Origin: Blakeslea trispora
Lineage: Eukaryota > Mucoromycota > Mucoromycetes > Mucorales > Choanephoraceae
Reading direction: 5' to 3'
NCBI GenBank assembly: GCA_025331445.1
Contig: JAIWNE010000093.1
Coordinates: 62,001-126,000, forward strand
DNA length: 64,000 nt
The notes beneath the pieces are model-generated. The model was given only the letters and a program-made list of their open reading frames with translations. It ran no database searches and was not told the origin of the DNA. Positions 43,262 to 52,766 of the stretch are shown here, piece after piece (within the stretch, counting starts at the first letter, position 1; each line of letters opens with the position of its first letter). The translations under genes and the position numbers were made by a program.

Positions 43262-44892
43262 CAGTGACCCGCAAAACTGTTCAAAAAGATTTTTTTTTTA
43301 CTTTGAACCTTATGATCGGGTATTCAAACACATTTTAAACCCCTTTTGTCACACCTTGTTAGAAAGCCTCAGTAATTTACTATATGATGACCAGGTTGCA
43401 CAATGATTGGTTGACCTTGAAATGAATGCCACTATTTAAAAAAAAAGTCTTTTTGAACAGTTTTGCGGGTGTGCATTATATTTTTATTAATAGGGGATTT
43501 GACCACCTTTAGCGGCAATAAGATCAGCTATTCTATTAGGCATGCTTTCAACAAGATTGTTGCATGTTTCAGGATCAATATTGTTCCAAATTTGAGTTAC
43601 ACGATCAAATAACTCAGCAATAGAGCCTGGAGCAGTGTCAAAGGCAGCTAAACGTCTTTTGACTATACTCCAAAGGTTCTCAATGGGATTTAAGTCGGGC
43701 GAGAAGGACGGCCAGTCGAGAACTTGAATGTTGCAATCCTTGAGATGACGTTTGGTATGCTTGGAAGTATGCTTGGGGTCATTATCATGCTGAAATATGG
43801 CGTCATCCTCAGTATAACCATAGAATTCTAGCGATCTGACCAACTCATCGTCTATGATTTGAGTGTACAACTCAGAGTCCATCTTGCCATTGATCTTCGC
43901 AAGAAAGCCTGGACCTTTCCAACAGAAGCAGCCCTAAAGCATGATGGAACCACCTCCATGCTTGTAGAGATGATCAAGTTGAAACGCTTTCAACTCCTTG
44001 TTATCGGCTTTCCAAACCCATTGAGCACCATCCGAGCCAATTCTGTTGATTTTGGTCTCATCGGAGAACATCACGGACCTCCAATCGTTGATAGTCCAAC
44101 TTCTGTGAGCCTCGGCCCATTCCAAGCGGTCTTTCATACGCTTAGGTGTTAGAGGAAGGACCTTGGGCTTATGAATAGCTGTCATTTTGACGCTTTTGAG
44201 AAACCTACGCACGGTATCCTCAGAAACAACAACTTGTTGATCAGCCAAGAATCGCTGCGCATCTTTTGCGGTCTTGAAAACGCCAGTAGAAAGACCTTGA
44301 AGTACCTTGCGACCGAGATTCTTGCTGATCTTACCTGGTCGGCCACCCGCATGTTGAGGAATCTCCAAGTTCAACTCACCACGAATGTTTGAAACGGTAC
44401 CTTGACTGATACCAAGCTGACGCGCTACTTCGCGAACATTTTTACCTTTGGAAAGCATAGCTTTCGCGTCATTTCGTTTGTCATTGCTGATGTGTTTGGG
44501 CATGTTGGTAGATGTCAAGTAGATGTAACTAGATGGAGCAATGTCGATTAAATTAGTCTGACAAAACCAACCAAAATTCACACAAACCTTTAAAAAAGTG
44601 AAGAGAAGAAGAAAAAAAACAATTACGCGTCAAAATAATTTCAAATACTAGCCCCCCTCCCTTAGTTATAATTTTTCTCGGACACACGCAAAACTGTTCA
44701 AAAAGACTTTTTTTTTAAATAGTGGCATTCATTTCAAGGTCAACCAATCATTGTGCAACCTGGTCATCATATAGTAAATTACTGAGGCTTTCTAACAAGG
44801 TGTGACAAAAGGGGTTTAAAATGTGTTTGAATACCCGATCATAAGGTTCAAAGTAAAAAAAAAATCTTTTTGAACAGTTTTGCGGGTCACTG
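43262..44892 (-). mobile_element. Tc1-type transposon with about 210-bp terminal inverted repeats
   Basis: Ends CAGTGACCCGCAAAACTG, flanked by TA (43260-43261, 44893-44894). The inverted repeats run from 43262 to about 43472 and from about 44682 to 44892, nearly identical. Each repeat is itself bounded by inverted copies of a sequence around CGCAAAACTGTTCAAAAAGA, so each arm looks like a small foldback element. The transposase gene lies between the arms. Confidence 0.93.
43487..44503 (-). pseudogene. Tc1 (DD34E) transposase with one nonsense codon
   Basis: ATG at 44503 starts MPKHISNDKR; an upstream in-frame ATG at 44581 is possible. A helix-turn-helix follows (VREVARQLGISQGTVSNIRG, then a GRPGKIS hook). 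The catalytic Asp lies in VMFSDETKIN, the second in FQHDNDPKHTS and the Glu in DLNPIENLW, with 34 residues between the last two. A TAG at 43934-43936 falls where Tc1 proteins normally have Trp in MLWGCF, so one G-to-A change explains it. Everything else reads through. About 337 residues would be normal for Tc1. Confidence 0.93.
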
Positions 44893-44894
44893 TA

Positions 44895-47800
44895 ATGATC
44901 TTGTGAAGAAGGATCGTGCCTTTCAAGTGTTTGACAGTATACGTTCCTCTCCAGCTTACTGGAAAAAAGAAAAATCAAATCTTATGACTATTGTAGTGAA
45001 CTACATAACTATAGATACCTGTATTCTTAAATCAGCCAATCAAATCCTTCTATTTCAATATAATAATTATTCTTTATGCTTCCAATTTCGAGTCTGACAT
45101 CGAAAGGCTATCCAAGTTAGTATTCTCGCCACACCTTAGATGCGTACTTTGAACTATCATAGATTCTAGATATCGACATCGAAGGAATCATGTTAATATA
45201 CAATCAACAGCAAACTAGATATTAGAAATCATCCTAGCTTTCGAAAAGTATAAATAGAGAGATAATTTAGAAGTAGGATTAGAGAAGATTCACTTTACTT
45301 TTGTATTGGAATAAACCCCTTTAAATCTACTTGTGTTTTTTTCTTATTATTTTTTTTAGCTGTCAAACAGTACAGCTATGATTAGGCAGCTCGGAATTCC
45401 AACCTTGTTTAAAACTCTTTCTGCTGCTGAAACTAAATGGAAAGAGCTCATTGTCATTTCGGCAAAAGTAGTTGACAAACGAGATATTAATGTGGAAGAT
45501 GTTGATAGTATTGATAATAGTGAAAAATCTCGGTTGATTCAATCTGATCCGGTTACGTGTGCACAGTACTTTGACAACCGTTTTCGAGAATTAAAAAGAA
45601 CTTGGAAGCCTCCGCATGGTCCCTTTGATGAATACAAAGTTGAAGACTATTACCATAGAATAGAGTTCCAACAAAGAGGTTCTCCTCACGTGCATATGTT
45701 AGTATGGCTGAAAGATGCGCCTACTTATGCGGTCAACAATGATGGGGGTTTCAATAACTCGCAAGAAGTTTGCAAATTTATTGACCGATTCATCTCTTGT
45801 AAAGCTATATCTGATTCGGGCAATTCAGTGTTGTCAGACTTAGTGAAAACAAGACAACACCATAAGCATACCCATATTTGTTAGAAAAATCGAAGAAATA
45901 GAGAAAAGAAATGTAGATTTCATATTCCGTTTTTTCCTATGAGAACTACATGCATCTTACATCCTCTCCCAATCCTCGTCGAGTCGTCCTCAGATAAAGA
46001 GAAAGAAGAAAGGGAGTCATTGAAGAAAAAAGCGAGCGATATCAAGGCCTATTTGTCACAACTGACTATTCCGGTTGAACTGATTGATAATTTGGATCAT
46101 TTCATTTATAGTTTTGGATTGTCAGAAGAAGAATACAAGATGGTAGTCCCATCTACATTGAAAACAACTAAAGTTTTTCTAAAGAGAGGATTAAATGAGA
46201 TCTGCTCAAACAATTACAATCCAATGATTCTTGAAATGCAGCAATCTAACATGGATATACAGTTTGTGCTCGATCCCTTTGCATGTTGCGTATATATCGT
46301 TGACTACATCAACAAATCAGATAAAGGGATGTCAAGGATTCTGAAAAAGATTTTGGAAGAAGGTCTCAAAGACAACGCTCCCACAAAAGAGATTATAAAA
46401 TCCTTAGCTACCAAGTACTACAACACTTGTGAAACTTCTGCTCAAGAGGCCGCATATAACTTACTACAGCTTCGTATGACTGAATGTTCCGCAAACTGTG
46501 TATTTATCCCCACAGGACCTATAGAATCTAGGTCAAGAATGTTAAAGAGCAAAGAGGCCCTTCAAAAGCTATCTGATGAATCCACTGATGTATACGTCAA
46601 AGGCATGTTGGATTATTATGCTATGCGTCCAGATTCGCTGGAGTCAGTTAATTTGGCAAACTTTTACGCATATTATCAATATTATGCTAAAAGAAAAAGA
46701 TCCAGAAATACGACAGACGATGATGATGATTTAAGTGTGGATGCTGAAGAAGATCTCGAGGAAGATGGTTACCTTGAGCTGAAGAACAATATGGGTTTTT
46801 TGAAGAAAAGAAAGAAGGCTAAAATCATTCGCTACTTCAAACCAAGCGTTCAGAAACAAAGTAAAGAGCTCTTTCATCATTTAGTGATGCTTTATCTTCC
46901 ATGGCGCAATCAGCTTGAGGAAATCGATAAGAAAGACTGCCAATTGATCTTCCAAGAGAATCAAGACGAAATCAACAATGCAATTGGAACATTTACAAAA
47001 TTGTCTGAAAGTGATATAGAGAACTATATGGAGATTGCTCAACAACTGTTTTCTCAAGAATATTCGCAAGATCAAGGCAATGGCCGACAAGCTGAGAACA
47101 GTTCAGACAGACCGGAAGACAACGTCAATGATTTCTCGATGTATGCATTGTTTGAAGACGACGAAGTTGATTTGAATGATGAGCTTAGCTCTGATGCTAG
47201 CACCAGTAACGAAGCAAGAGCATCAGCATCAAATCCCATTGTTTGTCCAAGACCAGACATACTGCCCAAGGATGAGTTTGAGAACATGGTATCAATGCTG
47301 AACGTTGAGCAAAGAGATGCTTTGGACTATGTTGTTGATAGTATAAGGCATAGAAGCAAAGATCCTTTAAGACTTTTTGTTACTGGTGGAGCTGGAACTG
47401 GCACGAGTCTTCTGATAAACACCCTGTACCAGTCATTGATCAGACATTTTGACCAGGATATTAATCGAGACTTGAATAGCAATTCTGTTATGCTTTGTGC
47501 TCCAACTGGAAAAGCTGAATTCAATATTGGAGGGACCACTTTGCATTCTGCATTTAAGCTTCCCTTGAATCAAAGTGAATTGCAAGAATTATCTACAGAT
47601 ATTTCTAACACACTCTCTACAACACTGGCCGAACTTAAAGTAATCATTATTGATGAATTAAGTATGGTTAGTGCAAGAATATTTCTGTGGATTAACCAGC
47701 GTTTGAGAGATATCTACAATACTGAAGTTCCCTTTGGAGGCAAGCATGTACTGATGTTTGGTGACTTTTGGCAACTCCCTCCTGTACATGACATGCCGCT

Positions 47801-48512
47801 TTATGATCCTTTTAAAAACCATGAACTCAAACAGATTCGATGCAATGACTTGTGGCATTCATTCAAAGTACATTATTTGAATGCCATCATGAGACAGAGG
47901 GATAATGCTGCTTTTGCTCCAGCTTTAAACAATATGGCAAGAGGCGCTATGACAGGCGTAGACGTTCAACTTTTTAGAACAAGAACTCTTACAGATCTAT
48001 CAGCGGATGCGTTAAGTGACGAGGCTAGTTCAGTACACCTATTCTCATCAAATAAGGAGGTCAACGCTTGCAACTCGAGTATATTGGCGCAATTTCGTAC
48101 TGCAAAATATCTGTCAACTGCAGATGATGTTATTCAAGGTGAAGGAGGCAATCGCAATGCTAGGGAAACTTTATTGAATATCGCAAAGGATCCAACTTAT
48201 CCACTCTCAAAGTCTGCTGGCCTGTCCTTTGAAATGCAGCTTGTAATTGGTGCAAAGTACATGCTGACTAGTAACTTGGATATCTCGGACGGATTAGTGA
48301 ATGGTTCTAGCGGAATCCTGAGAAGAGTTGATCTTGGTCATAACAGATCAAGCGAAGCAGTTGCAGAAAAACCTCTAAGAATTCGGATTGAGATGGAAAG
48401 TCAGAAAAGTGGAAGAGAAGCAAGAAGACTGCATAATGCTCATGCTTGTCGCATGAACATTCCGTCTACTTGGACGCCGATTGACCCTATTTCCTCAGTT
48501 TTTCAAGTTTAA
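44895..48512 (+). pseudogene. Helentron Rep (HUH) and Pif1-like helicase, part 3
   Basis: After the Tc1, 30 residues lead to SNLM, then a 389-bp solo LTR (44988-45376). The frame resumes with IRQLGIPTLFKTLSAAETKW. The Rep HUH motif is intact (EFQQRGSPHVHMLVW, His codons at 45687-45695), as are candidate catalytic tyrosines in YIVDYINK near 46300. The Pif1-type helicase follows. Its Walker A reads GGAGTGTS, where family members have GGAGTGKS: the lysine codon at 47403-47405 is ACG. Walker B (VIIIDELSMVS) and GDFWQLPPV are normal. In-frame TAG at 45882-45884 and TAA at 48510-48512 break the frame. Stops plus loss of the ATP-binding lysine make it non-functional. Confidence 0.88.
44988..45376 (+). 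repeat. Solo-LTR-like insertion with TATGA duplication
   Basis: 389 bp flanked by TATGA (44983-44987 and 45377-45381). It contains TATAAATAG and AATAAACCCC in plus order, as an LTR would. Its ends do not show the usual TG...CA at the exact duplication border, so the class is inferred. Taking it out with one TATGA rejoins the Helentron frame. Confidence 0.75.
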
Positions 48513-49478
48513 AGAGCTACTATGCTGAAGATATCCAGAACTCAATTACCTGTTGTTGTTGCAGAGGCCTTGACAGTACACAAAAGTCAAGGTGGAACAT
48601 ATAAAAAAGTATTGTTGGACTTGTTCAGCTCAACAGGTAGAAAAGATATCACCTTGTCAAGGCCTATGATGTATGTTGCTTGGTCGAGAGCTACTAGTGC
48701 CTCTGGCTTGTATATCAAACTAAGTAAGGGGTTTAAACCTACTTTGCCGCCTAAAGTAGACGATCCTTTGGTAAAGGAGGTTCAAAGACATAATCAGGTC
48801 AGAATGGTGGCACCCTTTTCACACCTTCGAGAAGGACGAGATCAACAGCTGGTACTTCATAACGTACAAAGCTACAATGCTCATCATAGAGCAGTTTGTA
48901 ATAATCCAGTCTTCCTTGCAAGTGATTATATTCTCTTGACAGAAACTTGGACACTTGACACTACTCCAATCAATATAGATGGTTTTGAAGTCGTAAGTCG
49001 GGTAAATGTCCAAGGACAAAGACCTCGGCCCTATGGCTCTTTTGTAGCTGTAAAAAGAGACAGATTGTTGACTTTGGAAAATTTGTCAAGTATAGAAGTA
49101 TTGGAACAAACTGATGATGGCTCCATACCCGTTTCTGGATTTGAGTCAAACAGCATAATAGTGCTATGTATATACAAGTCTCCCAAACCTGACCTGAATC
49201 TTCTTGAAAAGTTGCTTGAGCGTTTACTTTGCAACAGACATAAAAATATTATTTTAGCAGGCTATTTCAATACAGATTTCAAGTCTACTCCTAAATCATT
49301 TTCAGACTTTTTAAACAAGTTTGATCTGAAATCAGCACTACCACTCAACATCAACAGTACAACAAAACATGGTACCTTCATCGATAACATCATTACCAAC
49401 TTCAAAGTAGAAGCTGGTGGAAAATATATATCTTACACAAAAGGTAGTCATGATCCTTTATACATTAATTTCAAATAA
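48513..49478 (+). pseudogene. Helicase tail plus EEP endonuclease domain of the Helentron, part 4
   Basis: In frame with part 3 after the TAA. It opens with the last helicase motifs (ALTVHKSQGGTYKKV, MMYVAWSRATS), then a linker, then an endonuclease/exonuclease/phosphatase domain: ILLTETWT, IVLCIYKSPK and the catalytic block IILAGYFNTDF, ending SHDPLYINF. The normal GDFN is changed to GYFN (codon 49263-49265, GAT to TAT). The sister copy at 18585-19155 keeps GDFN. Fusion of Pif1 helicase to EEP identifies a Helentron rather than a plain Helitron. Confidence 0.88.
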
Positions 49479-49852
49479 ATCAATCTGATTGGCTCAAAAG
49501 GATTTAAAAACGCCCTCATAAGACTCTTTAGTGTCTTAACTGCTTTTTTTTTATTATTTGTTTCTTAATTTTCTTTTGCATTTTTTTTTATTTTAATCTC
49601 ACTTAATAAATTTACAACACATTTAAAAATTTACATAACATGCTCATGTCAAACATGAAAAAGATCCCAAGTAAACACTTCCTTATTTGAAGCTGACCCG
49701 AGTTACACGAACTCGACGGGTCATTTGGTTAGGTCGAGTCGGTTACGAGTCGGTTATATGCTTAAAAAAACAAAGTCGAGTCGAGTCGGTTTTTTGACCC
49801 GACGGGTTTTAAGTCGAGTTGACTCGACCCGACTGCGATTCCTACTAGTACA

Positions 49853-50518
49853 CTCTTAAAAAAAAGTGAGTGTAGCAAACCTAATGTTTTTCATTGCTGT
49901 TAAATAAAGTTTACACTTTTTCCAAAAAAAAATTGGACCGCTGTTACGAGCAATAATTTAGCATTTCATAATTATATGCTTTAGTATTATTCTACTTCTT
50001 TTACTTTATTATACTTCTCTCATCTTATTTTCTTTCATATTATCTATCATTATCTTATTCTAAATATACTTATTATACTATTTTTATCTATCTTACCCCA
50101 ATCTCATTTAAAACTCACATTTACATTTATCCATTCAACGAATTAAACATATTATAACAATCTATCTCACTGAAAACTTTTCAATCTTCCCCAACATTAT
50201 TTGTATTTCACCATTATTATAGTATATAATTGGTTAACAACACCATCAGACTAGCAATGACTCATAAATTTACTTAACTTATATCCTTTTAGATAGGACT
50301 GTCATCAGTAGGATGAACAGATATAAACATCAACTAGTTTTATTAAATGAACAAGAAGCTTTTTTCTCCCTCTAACTTTACTATATACTTTGACATTAAC
50401 CTTGCCGCATAGACAGGCTTTCTATTACTAAGACTTTTCTTGATTAACTGCTAATACGCTTAATTATTGTATCATTTATATATTTCATTTAACTTACTTT
50501 GCTTTTCTTTTCACTTAA
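49853..50518. other. Non-coding; possible LINE 3' end then AT-rich spacer
   Basis: Directly right of the hAT duplication, AATAAA-like TAAATAAAG at 49909-49919 is followed by nine A residues (49924-49932). This suits the 3' end of the LINE whose coding remnant lies left of the hAT. The rest to 50518 is AT-rich with no gene. Confidence 0.45.
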
Positions 50519-51859
50519 ACAGTGACTGGAAACTGAAATTCGTAATTTTTATGATTAAAACTCAGCGTTAAAGATGTACAAACTAAAAGACACATTAGTG
50601 ATCCAAGAGGATGTCCTATTGTGCTCTGTTTTTTGTCATTGATTGTTTTTGTAGTTTATTTTAATAATATAAATAAAAAGCGGGACTAGTTTTTGGTTGT
50701 ACCACCTTTGGCATCAATGACAGCTTGACAGCGGTCCTTCATGCTGTCCACCAAGCGAACAAGTAGATCACTACTGATCTTGTTCCACTCCTCCAGCAGC
50801 AATTCCTTCATTTCTGCAGTGTTATGGAGAGCATGACACCTGCTTGCTATGCGCTGCTCAAGAGCCCACCGCAGATGCTCAATGGGGTTGAAGTCTGGAC
50901 TTTGTGCAGGCCAGTACTCAAACCCCTTCATCAAGTGGCGGCTCTTCCAGAGACATGCAGAAGCTTTTGTGTGGCACGTAGCCCCATCTTCTTGGAACAA
51001 GAAGCGTCTGTCCTTCTGTGCTTGGGTTTCCAAGTACCAGGGTTGAAGTTTTTCTGATAAAATTTCAACATACTTCTCCTGGTTCAAAGTACCTTCCACA
51101 AACACAAGAGGACCAAGACCGCCCCGCCAAAAGCAACCCCAAAGCATCACACTACCCTTACCACACTTGGTGGTGGGTACGGTAAACTCCTCCTTATACC
51201 TTTCACCTTGGTGTCGGAGCACTCTAACACCACCATCGGCTTCTTCAACGGTGTAGCGAGATTCATCAGACCAGACAACATCTGCCCACTGGTCTGTTGT
51301 CCAATTGACGTGTTCCTTTGCCCATTTAAGGCGAAACTTCTTGTGCTTTTTCGTCAAGGCAGGCTTATGGGCTGCATAATACGATTTGAAGCCCAACTGA
51401 CGAAGAAAGCTTACAACAGTCTTTCGACAGACTGTAACTTCTAATTTCTCCAGCTCGTGTCTGACACCATCAATGCTCAGAAAAGGGTTGTTGGTTACAA
51501 TCCTGTCCAGGTGTCTCATTGTTCTTTCATCAGCTTTGGATGCTGAGCCAGGAGGAGCGCTGGGCAGAGGTGTATCTCTTTCTTGGATACGCTTCACGAT
51601 GCTGGTTACAGTCGTATAAGGGATCTCCATTAGGCGTGAAATCTCTCTCATGGAATGTTTGGCGTGATTCAACCAATAAACCCCCCAATAAATCTTCTCT
51701 TCACGCTTGTTGTATTTGCCACGGCTGCTTTTATTTTCGGTAGTAGACATGTTTGAATTGAATTGTTTTTTGTAAAAGAATGGAGTGTTTATTATGATCA
51801 TCATCATGACAGATATGCTTAATTTAATGCCCGAACGAATTTCAATTTCCTGTGACTGT
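50519..51859 (-). mobile_element. Tc1-type transposon with intact gene
   Basis: Imperfect inverted ends of about 27 bp: ACAGTGACTGGAAACTGAAA (from 50519) and the inverse of ACAGTCACAGGAAATTGAAA (ending 51859), with few mismatches. A TA duplication is not clean at these borders, so the exact ends may be off by a few bases. The single gene fills the space between. Confidence 0.8.
50686..51750 (-). CDS. Tc1 (DD35E) transposase, 354 aa, intact
   Basis: I take the ATG at 51750 (MSTTENKSSRG) as start; the frame is open further upstream, but that extension is hydrophobic and unlike Tc1. Helix-turn-helix regions: SMREISRLMEIPYTTVTSIV, then SIDGVRHELEKLEV. Catalytic residues: Asp in VVWSDESRYTV, Asp in LFQEDGATCHT and Glu in PDFNPIEHLRW, with 35 residues between the last two. 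MLWGCFW is intact. It ends with a Gly/Lys-rich tail (AKGGTTKN) at 50686. The length is normal for Tc1. This is the one transposase here besides the 39.8-42.0 kb gene with no visible lesion. Confidence 0.95.
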   Translation of the reverse strand: MSTTENKSSRGKYNKREEKIYWGVYWLNHAKHSMREISRLMEIPYTTVTSIVKRIQERDTPLPSAPPGSASKADERTMRHLDRIVTNNPFLSIDGVRHELEKLEVTVCRKTVVSFLRQLGFKSYYAAHKPALTKKHKKFRLKWAKEHVNWTTDQWADVVWSDESRYTVEEADGGVRVLRHQGERYKEEFTVPTTKCGKGSVMLWGCFWRGGLGPLVFVEGTLNQEKYVEILSEKLQPWYLETQAQKDRRFLFQEDGATCHTKASACLWKSRHLMKGFEYWPAQSPDFNPIEHLRWALEQRIASRCHALHNTAEMKELLLEEWNKISSDLLVRLVDSMKDRCQAVIDAKGGTTKN

Positions 51860-52100
51860 TTCTCTTCTTAAGGTTCGTTACCTAAACAACGTGGTGCTCA
51901 TTACATAACAATCGTTCCTCTCTTTGGTTCTATTGTATCATTGACTCTGACTCATCACTCGCAAAAAACTACTTACGTCCTGTAACACCGCTCACCCCTT
52001 CACAAAGGCAATAACCAGTATTTCAACCTTGAGACTCAACTCTTACTCAAAAATTTTCAAGTCGGACTCTCAAATTTGGCTGGAGAGTTTCCTTTTTAAA

Positions 52101-52420
52101 TGTGATATTCTTAGTGTAATTGATAACAAGTAAAATTTAATTAGACCAAAAATAAGCTGTCCTTTATTCAATTCAAATTATTCTCTTATTTATATAAAAA
52201 TAAGTGGTCCCACGTTAGAACTGAGAATGTTGGCTTCTTTCATTCTTTAGGATATTCATCTATAAAGAATGGCACTTTTAATTTATATGATGATTCATCT
52301 GACTATGAAAAGGGGTAATGCACTCCTAAATGCGCTCTCAGACTCTAGATGTACTATTCGTCTGTGCTTGCACTTGTATCTCTGATTAGGGGTAACCACT
52401 AATGTAGCGTGCATGCAACA
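52101..52420 (-). repeat. Probable solo LTR related to element D
   Basis: Starts TGTGATATTCTTAG, then GATAACAA and TTAGACCAAAA, in the same order as the element D LTR, with TTTATTCA and TATTTATA in minus sense. It probably ends at GCATGCAACA (52420). Flanks TTAAA and TTGAA match at 4 of 5 bases. Diverged copy. Confidence 0.5.
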
Positions 52421-52766
52421 TTGAAAAGTATTTTTTAATCTCACTGCTTAAAAAATGAAAAATACTTGCAAAATACTTAGGTATTTTTCTCACTCTGACT
52501 CATCTGTGTCTCATAACAATAAAAATTGCTTGATAACCAATCAAAAGGCTACATTAAGCAACTGAGTTAAAAAAATTCATAAAAGGGTGAAAGTCTGTAG
52601 TACCTGATTCTGTCAAATACACTTGATTGCACTAAATACAACCTTCAAGTTTTCACCATGACTCACACACCATCATGTTGAGTATATGACTGAGTTTTCT
52701 GCACTATACATATTTACTTAGTTTTTGAGCTTTTTACCACAAATTCAAGAACTTTAATACACTAAA

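Larger units (their letters stand above)
38684..49538 (+). mobile_element. Helentron inside the hAT, with three nested insertions
   Basis: Bounds are inferred. AGGGCG followed by a T run at 38684-38696 mirrors A-run CGCCCT at 49506-49516. A 12-bp subterminal inverted repeat, GAGCCAATCAGA, lies at 38844-38855 and inverted at 49484-49495. A hairpin (TAAGAC/GTCTTA, 49519-49538) lies just inside the 3' end. Helentrons are known to have subterminal inverted repeats, a 3' hairpin and a Rep-helicase-endonuclease gene, all seen here. Exact ends are uncertain by tens of bases because Helentrons make no target duplication. Confidence 0.75.
37686..49844. mobile_element. hAT transposon footprint (12.16 kb with nested insertions)
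   Basis: The ends are TAGGAATCGCA on the left and the inverse TGCGATTCCTA on the right, flanked by a perfect 8-bp duplication CTAGTACA (37678-37685 and 49845-49852), as hAT elements make. Inside each end are many GTCGAGT/GTCGGGT motifs in both orientations (37705-37800 and 49690-49830), typical subterminal transposase sites. The hAT's own DNA is only about 1 kb on the left and 0.3 kb on the right; the rest is a Helentron with its own insertions. The transposase is a remnant. Confidence 0.92.
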
